A stretch of 64,000 nucleotides of DNA from Macrotis lagotis (GCF_037893015.1 NC_133666.1:3842239-3906238); one strand, 5' to 3'. Positions 11,451-22,240 are shown, numbered from the stretch's first letter. The notes: a model not told the origin generated them from the letters alone. Made by a program: numbers and translations.

Positions 11451-11985
11451 TTCGGGTTTGGTCAGGATCTCTTTCCCTGTTCATAGATCGGAAAGGTAAT
11501 TTCTGGCTAGCTCTTCTAATTTGTTTATGATGTCTTATATCTCATTTGGAGTTTGTCTTGATATACTAGGTGAAATGTGGGGCTATACCTCTTTTCTGAT
11601 AAAATGTTTTCCATCTTTTCCCAGTCATTTTTGTCTAATGCTGAATAATCGCCCACCCAGTCACTGCGGTCATGGAGTTGATTTATCAGACATTGTAGTG
11701 AGCTAACGGTTTTCCTTTCCTTCCCTACAGCTCCCAGGGTTTACCTAGGATGCATGAGCTTTAAAAAAAAATTCAGATAAGTGTATTAGGCACATACATT
11801 TTTGCCTTGGTAAGCCTATGCATTTTCTCTTATGCAATTTGTTTTACGTTTATGCCGACTGCCAAATCGTCCATGACGCACAATTGGTCCAGCCCATCCC
11901 TTTGAGCATCCCTTTGAGCATCCCTGAGTGGACTCGGCTCAGCATCTGCTGGAGGGAGGGAGCAGGCAGTGGAGACAATGTGGTA
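11451..11985. other. No gene seen
   Basis: No convincing coding sequence. A short tandem of 'gagcatccctt' units lies near 11900-11925, just before the GC-rich patch. Confidence 0.45.
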
Positions 11986-12430
11986 CAGTTGTATTCCGAG
12001 GGCGCTGCCCCCCTTCGGCTGTCCCCCTGCCTCAGTTAGACCCGTAAGATTGGGGAGCTAGTGGGGCCCCGGACTCCGTCTGGGCTGGAGCCGCTCCTAG
12101 GGCGGTGGACTGGGTGGGAGGGGGAGAGTGAGGGCGGGAGGGCGAGGGAGGGAATTCGAGACCCAAGAGGCCCGCACCCAGAAGGACGAGGAGCAAAGCA
12201 AGGGTGGAGAGACGGAGTGGTGGGGTGAGGGTGCAGGGAAAGGCTGAATCTCTCCTTCCCTCCCACCCCTTTCACCCAAATCCTCTACTAAACCAAGAGA
12301 ACGTGTTTGGGATGGGGTGGGGTGGGATGGGGAGGCGGGACTTGAAACTGGAGTCAAGGGCTACCCTCCTCCCCGGCATCCAGACTCGAAATCCAGGTGG
12401 ATTTCGCCCTAAGTGGCCAAGCCCTGGCTT
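11986..12430. promoter_or_regulatory. CpG-rich patch, possible small CpG island
   Basis: After a long AT-rich run this stretch is GC-rich and holds many CpGs, most of them between 11998 and 12210 (for example GGCGCT, CCGGA, GCCGCT, GGGCGGGAGGGCGAG). Marsupial DNA is generally CpG-poor, so a hypomethylated regulatory element is plausible. No exon with credible protein similarity is visible; overlapping open frames on both strands are what GC-rich DNA gives by chance. Confidence 0.4.
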
Positions 12431-12559
12431 TTCTCCGTTAGTAACATCACTAGTATGTGCCTCTTTCCCTCCTAGGACCCTGCCCTCATGCACTCCCCCC
12501 TCCCTCCCCCCCCCCGCATGACTCACCTAAACGCCCTCTGATTGGCTTCCTGCTTCAAG

Positions 12560-13015
12560 TCTCCCTCTGCCATCATCCATCCTCCACTCAGTTTTTCCTA
12601 AAGCTTAGGTCTGACCATGTCACCTTGGTCAGTGAACTCAAATGGCCAGAATCAAATAGAAATCCCTTGGACTGGGTTTTAAATTCCTTCCTAACCTGAC
12701 CCCCCTTTCACCTTTCCAGTCTTCTTACATTCAGCTCCTTACATTCTTACAGCTTCTTAATCCCCTCCCCCCATGTAGCCAATATAGTGCCCCCGGGTGC
12801 CCATTTCCATATCTAGTCCTTTCCCAAGGCTGCCCTTCGGGTGTACAGGATCTCCCTCTTCATGTCTACCTCTGGTTTCCCTGGCTGCCTTCAAATCTCA
12901 TCAAGAAGTCTTTTTTCGTTCCCCTTAATCTTAATGTTTTCTCTCTGAGATGATCTCTAATCTATCCTGTTTGTTTCTATACATACATACATACATACAG
13001 CTTCAGTAAAGTTTC
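12560..13015 (+). mobile_element. L2 LINE 3' fragment
   Basis: It resembles the 3' half of mammalian L2: 'ggtctgaccatgtcacc', a part reading ACTCAAATGG, 'tcacctttccagtcttctta', 'tggctgccttcaaatctcat' and a closing 'atctctaatctatcctgttt'. It ends at a short (CATA)n at 12981-13000. Confidence 0.6.
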
Positions 13016-14445
13016 ATTCTATAAAATAAACCCTCAAAAATCAACAGCAGTTCTATATAGTAATGATAATAAAAAAATTCAAGAGGCAATATTAGAAAGA
13101 TAAGCCCCATTAAAAAGCTCAGGGTCTGCCTTGTTTGCATTTCTCTCTTCAAAGCTAGCTATCTGTATATGGCCACTAGCTAAGAGGGAAAATTCTATGG
13201 AGACCCTTGAATCCCCTGCCTCCCTCAACAAACCTCTTTTCCAACAACTAATACTTTGCCATAACTTCTTCCTCAACGTTTAGCACTCTTCCATCTCAGT
13301 GATTAGGAACCTGGAGTTTCTGAAATAAAACCGTTTCCCATGCCTAGTCTCTCTCCCTCCCTCCCACTCCCCTCAGTCCAAGACCCAGGTGCTTCCCCTA
13401 ACAGTCTCTGGACCAACATTGCCATAATCAACAAATTTCTCTTTCATCTTAAATTTTTTCCTTTCTTACACCACCACCTTCTGGTACTCAATGAAAGCTG
13501 GCCCTTTCTTGATGACATCGAAACCCCGGTCACCTTTGGAGCACTCATACTCTCCACCTTTGACTCCTTGATAAAGACTTCCTAAGAGCAAATCATTGTG
13601 CTAAACTCTGGGAATCCAAAGAGAAAGTCTAGGCAGTCCCTGTTTTCAAGGACCTCAGAATCTCATAGGGATGACAACATCTAAAGGTGATTTCAGCTAC
13701 AAGTTATGTGGAAGGCTCTGTAATCATTAGGATACAGCAGCCAAGACCTCTTCATTATTGTCGCTTCCATTGATAAAATGACCTCAGGTTCTGATGTTTA
13801 GTCATGTTACATTATTAGGAATTTGGTGGTACGAATTTATAGAAACATGCCTCCAAAAGCTCCTGTTGACTGTGGGGTCTGTAAACATCTGATGAACTAT
13901 TTGGGGGGTTGTATCTAAAAAAAGTTTACTGCCTCAGGAGTACTGCAATTCACACAACTCATCTGCTTACCTTCCCTCAGCCTTGGTCCACAAGGGTTGT
14001 TCCTTTGGGTACTGGATTCCAGAGCCAGGATGGAAGCAAGGTCAGTGGTCTCTGGAAACTGCTTTTCCTATGGCTCTTGTTCCAAGGTTACCTCTACCAG
14101 GGCCTGAGTGGAGGTGGTGATCTAGGAGGTTTGAGAAGCATTCAAAATAGTGACCTGCACTGAAATCTGTTTTTACCTCAAAAGGACAGTTTTGAAATGG
14201 AGAGGCCTCATGTGCTCAGGAAAGAATCCTCCTTAAAATTTAGTTATGGTAATGCTCAGGTTGATAGAATGGAATTTTTTGAATTGAAATTCTTACTTGA
14301 ACCTTTTAATTACTTTTGATCTTATTTTTTTTTTGCCCCTTTTTTTGGAGTGGGGAAGATGATAATTCATTAGTGACATTGGATTTTTGCATTTTCTGAG
14401 CAGAGGTGATTATGTGTATGTATTTATACGTATACATGTGTCCAG
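13016..14445. other. No gene seen
   Basis: About 1.4 kb of mixed sequence. Short open frames exist on both strands but none shows a recognisable domain or splice context. Part of 13340-13600 may be an old LINE remnant; I cannot settle this. Confidence 0.4.
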
Positions 14446-14449
14446 ATAA

Positions 14450-14762
14450 TAATAAAGTTTGTCCTTTATTCTCGAAGAAGACCATGACAGGGAGGTGATG
14501 CCATGATGAGCACATGAATGGATTGGAATGAGGAGTGCTGTGCTAAGTCACCAGTTTCACTTTCTCCTCCAGTGCCATCTGAGTCCAGTGGCCAGATAAG
14601 AATCAGGGCAACTGGAGATGATCCTGCATTCCAGGCAGTCAGAGTGAAGTGACTTGCCCAGGATCACACAGCTAATTAGTATCAAGTATCTGAATTCAGA
14701 TTCTAACTCCTGTCCTCTTGACTCCAAGGCCAGTGCTCTGGATACTGTTGCCACAGCTGCGG
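14450..14762 (-). mobile_element. CORE-SINE with L2/L3-like tail
   Basis: Inverted full-length copy: 'gtttgtcctttattctcgaa' tail, 'gagtccagtggccagataag', CORE 'cccaggatcacacagctaat', and head ending near 14760 where a (TG)n run begins. Confidence 0.85.
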
Positions 14763-14766
14763 TCTT

Positions 14767-14786
14767 TGTGTGTGTGTGTGTGTGTA
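14767..14786. repeat. Short (TG)n microsatellite
   Basis: About ten TG units next to the SINE head. Confidence 0.9.
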
Positions 14787-15810
14787 GTCACTTAATACCC
14801 TGATCCCCCCCACCCCTGCCTGAAGACCAGGTATATTAAATTTTACCTCTTCCCAAGGGGTTCTTTAGTTCAAACTCCCCTCAAAGAAATTTGGGTTATC
14901 TAGACTCTTTGCTAATAGCTCCTGCTCTGGCCAGTGATTTTCCTTTTAATTGTGTTTGTGGTAGGGAATTAGCTTTTACAAAGGAATATTGACTTCAAAA
15001 AGTAAAATCTGTAATGTACAAATTCACTCCTTGGACCTGTGGGAGGCATAATCCTCCTCCCCCACTTCCCCCCTTGTTCCACTTCAGTTTATAATGAGAG
15101 AAGGGGGAGGCTCAGTTGCCATAGAGCACACAAGTCCAAAAGCCTTCCCAGTTTTGCTGGCAACAGTACAATCCCAGCTCCAAGGTCTCAGGACTCTGGT
15201 GGGGACCACCACAGATACCTATAATAGATGAGTTCAAATGGAACAGAACAGAAGCAAAAGCAGCAGAGAGAGAGCCAGAAAAAAGAGAACCTGGTCCTTT
15301 CCTTCTCACCAGTTCAGTTCATCATGTCTCACCTAATATGAGGCTCCCTGAGGAGCTTGTCCTGGGCATGCCAGATCTCCACCCATTAGGCACTCTATAT
15401 CTTTTCTCATGTGGATAGATATAATCACCTTTGACTGAATGCACAGCTGGAACAGGCTGCAGTTTTAAAAACTGGCCGGATGAGACAATCCCTCTATTTT
15501 TTTCCATTCAATTCTTTGTTACTCTGCCCAGTGAATGAAATTCACAATTCATCCACATATATAATTTTTAAAAAAATTGTCTCTGGCAGATTTGTGTCTA
15601 AAATACAGACTAGTTTTCATTATAGATTGAAATGGTGTTTTGGGCCATGAATTTCTAGATCTCCTTGCTGTATTTTGAAAGTCTTCTGTTGTCAGCTAAA
15701 TAGAGTAAAGGAACATTTTGAACCCTTGCAGGTTTTCCACAGCATTTACCTGCCTTGTCTTGCTGTCTCCTATGAATGTTAATGGGATCTGACCATTTGA
15801 TAGCTTTTAA
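14787..15810. other. No gene seen
   Basis: About 1 kb with moderate GC in 15030-15320 and no recognisable coding sequence or repeat. Confidence 0.45.
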
Positions 15811-15812
15811 AA

Positions 15813-15943
15813 TCTTATTTTAGGCAGTGGGGTTAAGTGACTTGTTCAAGGTCACACAGCTAGGCCATTATTAAGTGTCTGAGGGCATTTGAACTCATGT
15901 CCTCCTGACTCCAGGATCATACTCTATCCACCTAGTTGCCCTG
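15813..15943 (-). mobile_element. Short marsupial CORE-SINE (WSINE1-like)
   Basis: Inverted copy: 'aggcagtggggttaagtgac', 'caaggtcacacagctaggcc', 'cctcctgactccaggatcat', 'ctatccacctagttgccctg'. Confidence 0.85.
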
Positions 15944-16845
15944 ATCTGACCATTTGAAAGGAAGGTCAACCTACCAGACACTCTAATGGTTATTTGGCCA
16001 TGATTCTGTTCCTCTTTGGATCTGTAGCTCTCACTACTTCTTATTGATGGCTTGATTAGTGTATGCATATTTATTCTGATTTTAGGAGTGAGTATATGAT
16101 CATCTAGACAGAAAAGCTTCAAAACTGCTGCTATAGATATATCAGAGCCATAATAGAGGAGGCAGAGCATCAGGGGGATTGGAAACCATTCAGTTTATGT
16201 TTCAAACTTCATTGACTGTTGGTCAATGAGGTCCAAAACCAGCTTCTCAATTGCATGATTCTCCAATTGAGTTGGTGATTTTTTTTAAAGCCAGACTCTG
16301 CATACCAACAGTAGTTAGTAAGATATCTTGAGGATCCTCCAAAAGGGAGACTTCCAATCTGATTGACTCTGGGCAAGTCACTTAATCCCAATTACCTTGC
16401 AAAAAACAAACAGACTTTGGTTTATGTAAACAAAGCAGGGATTTACCATAAAGCAAAAGCAATTTTATTTTTTAAATTTCTCTTGAAATTCATTTTGTTG
16501 AAAAAGGTTTTTAAGTCTGAACAGAATTGAAGTATGGATTTTTAAAGTTTTTCTCCCTAGTGACTTCAAAAGCAGAAAAACTGGTTTGCCTTGTTGAGTT
16601 TCCAGATTTATTTGGTGCTTATATATTCCCCTTTCCAACATGGAGAAGGGAAGGGGTTTTTTGAGAGGGGGAGGGGTAGGTTGTTTGTTTGTTTGTAATT
16701 TCTAAGAAAAGGGCATGGTGGGAAAATTTCCCCCCCAGATTATGTCACGTAAACTATTGAGAAAAGAAAAACATTTTGTTTTGCTAGGAAAAGTTATTTC
16801 ACTGAACCCAGTATGCTTCTTTGAAATGATTTGGTAGGATTTAAT
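15944..16845. other. No gene seen
   Basis: AT-rich. The stretch near 16320-16410 ('gactctgggcaagtcactta' and 'attaccttgcaaaaaac') is a 5'-truncated plus-strand SINE tail of the short family. The rest is undiagnosed. Confidence 0.5.
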
Positions 16846-16849
16846 GATG

Positions 16850-17500
16850 AAAATATTGGAAACAAAGTCACCTAAAAAGAATCAAAATAAAAATTGGAAA
16901 ATTGGAAATCAAATTGGAAATGTTTCATGTGGGGAAAAAAGGAAAGTTGTGCTTATAAACCTGGAGCAACACCCCTGATCTGCCTCCAGGCAGATCCTCC
17001 AACATTATTCAGGAGATTTAAGGTGCCTAAGAAAATTGTGCTCATTTCTAAAAGAGATGTTGCACAGACAAAAGGGAAACTAGATCTAACAACACTAATG
17101 GAGGATTTGAAACATGATGGGAAGTAGCCAGATTTAAGGTTCTGAAATTCAGTTTTACTAAGAGAAAATGAATTGATTTAATGAAAAGAGAAACATAATT
17201 TTGTGGACTTGGGGAGAAATGTTACAATAGCTCTTTTGAAGCCAAGGGGTTAAAGTATTGTTAGAACCAAATTTAAGGTTCATTTGGATTTCTTCTCTTT
17301 TGGTTTTTAGGTTGTTTATTTTAGAAGTAAAGTTCCAAGTTCTTTCACAGTCACTCCAAGCCCCCAGTTAAAGAAACTTTTTAACACCTTAGACAGAGTT
17401 TGGGGGTCTTTAGTTAATTTTTTACCTCCTTGTACTTGTGACAAAATTCAATTTACTGCAAACATTTGGGTAATGAAACAGCAAGTTATGTTACACTATG
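16850..17500 (+). repeat. Unclassified dispersed repeat, copy 1
   Basis: Its start ('ggaaacaaagtcacctaaaa') matches 36915 onward ('gaaacagagtcacctgaaag'). Its end (17366-17500) is the reverse complement of 6611-6790. Similarity to other copies shows it is a repeat, about 650 bases in this copy. It shows no coding domain I recognise. An LTR or a non-autonomous element is possible. Confidence 0.55.
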
Positions 17501-18120
17501 TATGGATAGTCAAGCTTTGGGAAAGGGGTTGTCAAATAGTTAACAACCTATTCTCTTGGGAAAAAATACACTAACATACTTTAAAATTTATTCTGCATTG
17601 CTCACATTTTCCCCATCACCTTCATAAATCTAGATGATCAACAAAAGAATAAATCAAGTCCAGATTTGTAGTATCTGCTAATTTTCAGTGTAAATACTCA
17701 ACATTGGAAATTTAACAATTGGCTCTCCTGAGCTGGCATCAGTGTCAGAAATACGCTCAGCCTGGGACCTCTGCTCCAAGATGGCTTTAGTCAGCGACTC
17801 TTGGATTTCTCTTTGCTCTTCCATAGATGTTCTCCCTTTACTTCTCAGAGGTGTGCTGGAAATACTATGTTTATACCAACCTCTCCAATGCAGTTACTCA
17901 GACACTCTTCATCCAGTTCTGAGATTCATTCTCCCTCTTACAGAAATTGTTTAGCACATGAACCAATCTACCACATGGCTTGGATTGATTCCTGATGAGG
18001 TGATTCAATTTTTTAAAAAAGGACGAGTTTTGATTCTATTCTCTTGTCTAATAGCAGAAAAATGGAATTTGTGACTTAATAGGGACCAGCAGTCGTTTTA
18101 GGGTCTGATATAGAGCAAAG
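17501..18120. other. No gene seen
   Basis: Short open frames at 17740-17995 show no recognisable domain. I see no nameable repeat. Confidence 0.4.
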
Positions 18121-18124
18121 GGAG

Positions 18125-18350
18125 GTAAAGGAACAAACATTTATTAAGTACCTACTGTGTACCAGACACTATTCTAGGTGGTTTATAAATATTCTCTCAT
18201 TTGAGTCTTACCACACCCTGGCCTCATTTTAGAGAGAAGGAAATCCGGGCACACAAAATGACTTGCCTAGGATCACATGACTAGCAAGTGTCTGAGGCTT
18301 TGAACTCAGGTCTCCCAATTCCAGCCCATGGCTCTTCCATGGAATTCATC
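18125..18350 (-). mobile_element. MIR-type ancient SINE
   Basis: Inverted MIR-like order: 'acatttattaagtacctact', 'gtgtaccagacactattcta', 'gacttgcctaggatcacatg' and 'tttgaactcaggtctcccaa'. It is diverged more than the short SINEs, so it is older. Confidence 0.8.
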
Positions 18351-19010
18351 TAGCTATCAATGGGAATCTGTAGTAAAAGCTAGACCTCCTGAAAACACCC
18401 CCCCCCAAAAAAAGAATAGCAGAAAGAAGGGAAGGAAAACTTAGGGTTGCAAAAAACTCCCCAAAAGGTAAGAAATTTTTTAGATATCATAAAGATAGGA
18501 AGAGAATAGCAAAACAGACTGATTGCTGTGCTTAGAGAGCTATAATCTTCGGTTGGAGAAATGCTTAGTATGAGGTATCTGATTCACTCAAGGAAAATAA
18601 TTTTCATCTCTAACCAAAGCACCCACTTGAACACAAGGAATTCACCTACAATTCCAGAGGTCAATGGAGAAGTCTCAGGCTAGACTAGAAAATAACATAA
18701 CAGAGAAAAGGGAATTTGTAATAGGAAATCCTTCTTTCAGAAATACTGGGAAATAACATTCTCTCTCAAGAGAGCATCCCTCCAGAGAAGACTAATAACA
18801 TTTTTTTCTTTTTGGATTTCTAATTATTTTTCAAGATTAATTCCAGAGAGCCTTTTATGCTTGTAGATCTTGGGAGATAGGTGGAATGTGAGTACATTTT
18901 AGTACTCAATATTGTAAAATTTATTTTTATATTTGTTTTCATCAAATGAACTAGGAATCATTTCCCCATCTGATGGGGTACACATTTGTCATTTTGAGAT
19001 TAGTGGGGTA
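18351..19010. other. No gene seen
   Basis: AT-rich sequence with no supported feature. Confidence 0.45.
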
Positions 19011-19014
19011 ATTA

Positions 19015-19260
19015 GGTCTCTAAGTAGCCAGATAGAGCTCATTACCCAGAGTCAGGAAGACCTTAGTTCAAAACCTCCCCTGATTGCTAACTATATGACA
19101 CCTTGAACAAGTCAGTTAAAGTGGCCAGCTGCAGTTTCCTGACTTTTAAAACAGGGATAACAATAATAATGTTTTCCTCCCAGGGCTGACATGAGGATCA
19201 AATGAGATAGTAAAGTGAATCTTAAAGCAATAAGTAAACACTATCATTATTTGGAGATGC
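19015..19260 (+). mobile_element. MIR-type ancient SINE
   Basis: Plus-strand copy: 'cccagagtcaggaagacctt', 'gacaccttgaacaagtcagt', 'cagtttcctgacttttaaaa', 'gacatgaggatcaaatgaga'. Confidence 0.75.
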
Positions 19261-19715
19261 TTTGGTTGGTTTTCAGTTTTATGTTAGTTGTTCATAGAAG
19301 TTTCTAAGATTTTAAATTTAGTTCTACTTTAATACATTTCTCACATTAATAATTTGAAGATTAAAGAACAGGCCTGTTTTTACTTTTTAATGGTATTAGT
19401 TCCAAGAGAAATTAGGCTGAATGCTTTAATTTATTTCGAAGTTGGAAACCTAATCTGGGTGCTACAGTGATCTGTCCCTAAGTATTTAATTGTACCATTA
19501 TCCAGGTGGGAAACCCCATCAGGGAGCACATTTTGAAAACAGTAAAGTTGCCAAGAACTAGGAGGAAATGTTTAGAACCAAAATGTGAACTTGACTGTTT
19601 ATATGGCAAGCCAATGTTAAGTATGGTGATTGCCAGAGACCTCAATCAGGGTGCTGCAGCCTGATTTCCCTCTTAAGACTGCTAAAATGTACCAAGTCAT
19701 TTTTTTAAAGGGCCT
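19261..19715. other. No gene seen
   Basis: AT-rich intergenic sequence with no supported feature. Confidence 0.4.
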
Positions 19716-19955
19716 ACATTAGCCTCAGGAATTTGTCTAAGGGCACCACTGCCCTTCCCCCCTTTCCACAGTTGCTAGTGTCCATCTCAGTATCTATCAT
19801 TATTTCCACCCTCTCCCCTATTTCCCCCACCCCTCTCACTCTGCCCAACTTTCCAAATCCTGTCCAAGGCATCACCATTCTCCCAGTCACCCAGGCTCCC
19901 AACTTTGGTCTCATTCTCAACTCCTTTGTACTAATCACACATATACAATGCCATC
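19716..19955 (+). mobile_element. Old LINE remnant (CR1/L2-class, tentative)
   Basis: C-rich sequence containing 'aaggcatcaccattctccca' and 'actttggtctcattctcaac', which resembles a common mammalian interspersed LINE segment. It stops abruptly at about 19955, where the T-run and 3' UTR of the CK1 alpha retrocopy begin. It therefore looks like the older DNA into which the retrocopy landed. Confidence 0.45.
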
Positions 19956-20835
19956 TTTTTTAAAATGGAAACAATTTTTAGTTTTAATGAATTTTTAAAC
20001 AAAAAAGCTCCCATTTCAAAATAAAAACACAATCACAGGTCAAATAGATGTTTACAGTGATTACATTTACATAAACAACTTACATACAAGTTCAGTTTTA
20101 AGATGTAACTTTCTGTGACAATTTTTTTTTAACAGCAAGAATATAGTTAATGTAGAGTTCTAAAGAAAAAATCTAGAATACACTAAGTTGTCTTAACTTT
20201 AGATGCTGTTATTTCTAGCACAGTAAGCAGGCAGTCTGAATCTTTGGTTGCTACCATGTCAGCTGGCTTGCACATAGAAGTCAACAATTTTAAGAATGTT
20301 TTACAACTTTCAAACCTCAGGGAGGGAAAAAATACTTTAAGAGTACACAATTTCGAGCATTTGACACATATTACAACAACTGTGGGTGAACAATGTTCAT
20401 GCTGTTCTTAGGAAATGAGATTTCACTGCAGTGTAATTGACAAGAAAAGGTAACAAAAAATGTCATATGCACAATTTCTCTCCATCACTTGCATTAATCA
20501 TTTTGTTAATCTTTTTCACTTAAAATGCAAAAATTGGACATGTTTCACTATCTTTGTGGATATTTATGATCACAGCAGCTACAACTCAGAAGGTAGCATC
20601 ACCAATGTTGACCAGTCAGTTTATAATGAAATCAAGTCCTTTTTTTTTTTTATCAAGGAACTGCTTGTCCACCACCACTAGCAAGTGTACATATGAATGA
20701 AAATGTGCGATTTGGGGAGTGACAGAGTCCTATTCCAATCATCTGCTCTACTTCATATGTTTTCTCTTCATGTTTGGCCCCCTGGGGGGGGGTCGGCTGA
20801 CCCTCCTCGCTGAGGGGCCCCTGCCGGCTTGGCCC
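19956..20835 (-). other. 3' UTR of the CK1 alpha retrogene
   Basis: Read on the minus strand, about 880 AT-rich bases follow the stop codon. From memory they align with the CSNK1A1 3' UTR. Examples are GTTCATATGTACACT-like and CAAGCCAGCTGA-like segments, CTAGAAATAACAGCATCTAA, and GAAATGGGAGCTTTTTTGTT near the end. A poly(A) signal ATTAAA lies at 19988-19983 on the minus strand. It is followed by an A-rich stretch (T-run in the plus strand at about 19953-19960), the likely remnant of the poly(A) tail. A 3' UTR joined directly to an intronless coding region is the signature of a reverse-transcribed mRNA. Confidence 0.75.
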
Positions 20836-21735
20836 TTATGTAACTTTCTGCTTTAACATTGTCCAGTCGAAGGTGTAGTCATACTGGTGGTTCAGAGTCC
20901 TGAAAAGGATGCGAAAGAGCTGCCGCAGGTACATGTAGTCGGGCGCCTCCTCGAAGCGCAGGCCCCGGCAGTAGTTGAGATACATGGCGAACTCGGCCGG
21001 GAAGCCCTGGCAGAGCACTTCCACCGGGGTGGACATCTTCTTCTCGCTGATCTTTTCGTACTTCTGCTTCTTGGTGGCGGCCTTCAGTCCTTGCCAAGGC
21101 AGGCTGGTCCTGTTAAAATACATCAAGACGTAGCCCAGGGACTCCATGTCGTCTCGGCGGCTCTGCTCGATGCCCAGGTGGGCGTTGATGCTGGCGTACC
21201 TGGCGGTGCCGGTGAGGTTCTTGTCTTCCCGGTAGGGGATGTGCTGCTTCGTTCGGTTGTCTCGGTACTTTTTGGCCAGGCCGAAGTCGATGAGGAATAG
21301 CTTGTTGCAGTGGCGCCCGATGCCCATCAGGAAGTTGTCGGGCTTGATGTCCCTGTGGATGAAGTTCTTGGTGTGCACGTACTCGATGCGGCTGATCATC
21401 TGGTCGGCCAGCATCAGCACCGTCTTCATGGTGAAGCGGCGCGAGCAGAAGTTGAAGAGGTCCTCCAGGCTGGGCCCCAGCAGGTCCATGACCAGCACGT
21501 TGTAGTCCTTCTCCTGGCCGTACCAGCGCATGTGTGGGATGCCCACCCCGCCCTGCAGCACCTTGTACAGCTTGCTCTCGTACAGCAGCTGCGGGTGCTT
21601 GGCCTTCTGCGACTCCAGCTTCACGGCCACCTCCTCGCCGTTGGTGATGTTGATGGCCAGGTAGATGTCGCCGAACGAGCCGGCCCCCACCTTACGCAGC
21701 AGCTCGTACTTGCCCCCGACGATGCTGCTCGCCAT
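20836..21735 (-). CDS. CSNK1A1 (retrocopy): Casein kinase 1 alpha retrogene, intact kinase domain, short tail
   Basis: This 299-residue Ser/Thr kinase closely follows CK1 alpha, which phosphorylates primed and acidic sites and marks beta-catenin at Ser45 in Wnt signalling. Visible elements are the P-loop GAGSFG (17-22), Lys39 (VAVK), HRD 127-129 with D129 catalytic, N134, DFG 150-152, the CK1-specific SIN 182-184, and a basic [13 protein letters not shown] patch (221-233). From memory it differs from the human protein by about nine conservative changes in the kinase core, lacks about seven residues near the N-terminus, and stops after KQKVT, so the roughly 30-residue Ser/Gln-rich tail is absent. 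The CK1-alpha-L insert before the DFG is also absent. The parent gene has many introns and this copy has none, so it is a retrocopy. The start is chosen by homology and has A at -3 and G at +4. Third positions are almost all G/C (39 of the first 40 codons) but turn AT-rich in the last nine codons. It is probably a functional retrogene; a very well preserved pseudogene is the alternative. Confidence 0.9.
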   Translation of the reverse strand: MASSIVGGKYELLRKVGAGSFGDIYLAINITNGEEVAVKLESQKAKHPQLLYESKLYKVLQGGVGIPHMRWYGQEKDYNVLVMDLLGPSLEDLFNFCSRRFTMKTVLMLADQMISRIEYVHTKNFIHRDIKPDNFLMGIGRHCNKLFLIDFGLAKKYRDNRTKQHIPYREDKNLTGTARYASINAHLGIEQSRRDDMESLGYVLMYFNRTSLPWQGLKAATKKQKYEKISEKKMSTPVEVLCQGFPAEFAMYLNYCRGLRFEEAPDYMYLRQLFRILFRTLNHQYDYTFDWTMLKQKVT

Positions 21736-22040
21736 CCTGCAGGGGGGGGAGGGGAGGAGAGGGGGGCCCGGGGGGGAGGGAGGCTGGGGGGAGGAGCGGG
21801 ATGCCGGGATGCCTATGGCGGCGGATTGCGGTGCAGACCAGGCCGGGCAGGCCTCAGCCGGCAGGGCCGGAGCTGTCTGGGCCGGAGCCGCCTGGGCCCG
21901 GGCCGCAATCGGAACCTGGGCGCCGCCGGCACCGCCTCCTCCGGGTCGAGCCCGCCTCGGGGTGGGGGTGGGGGTCTGTGAAGGCCCGGGCCTTCCGAAC
22001 CGTGAAGCTCTGCGCTGCGCCCGCTGCCACTGCCGCCACT

Positions 22041-22056
22041 GCCGCCGCCGCCGCCA

Positions 22057-22090
<34 letters not shown>

Positions 22091-22097
22091 GCCGCCA

Positions 22098-22129
<32 letters not shown>

Positions 22130-22130
22130 T
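22041..22130. repeat. Interrupted (CCG)n / (CGG)n trinucleotide tract
   Basis: GCC triplets in runs of about 5, 11, 2 and 10, separated by single A bases (AGCC). Read in the direction of the kinase gene it is a CGG-type tract, 300-400 bases upstream of the start codon and so in the 5' UTR or core promoter. Long poly-Ala, poly-Arg or poly-Pro open frames across it come from the repeat. Confidence 0.95.
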
Positions 22131-22150
22131 ACCAACACAGGTTTTGGTGG

Positions 22151-22158
22151 TGACGTGC
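22151..22158. promoter_or_regulatory. CRE-like site TGACGTGC
   Basis: A TGACGTG core next to the CCG tract. A second TGACGTAG lies at 22211-22218. Both fit ATF/CREB-type half-sites in a CpG-island promoter. Confidence 0.45.
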
Positions 22159-22240
22159 CAGCTCCGAGCGGGCGCAGTAGGTGGAGGGGCGACGTTCAGG
22201 CTGCTGCCCCTGACGTAGCCGCCGGGTCACTCCGCCCACG

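Noticed and set aside
12036-12526. Several overlapping frames of 80-105 codons on both strands
   Set aside because: Expected by chance in GC-rich DNA. No consistent frame, no homology recognised.
20887-21981. Long open frames on the plus strand across the kinase gene and promoter (up to 223 codons)
   Set aside because: They are the antisense shadow of a GC3-rich coding region and of the CCG tract. They give low-complexity Arg/Gly/Ala/Pro protein with no domain.
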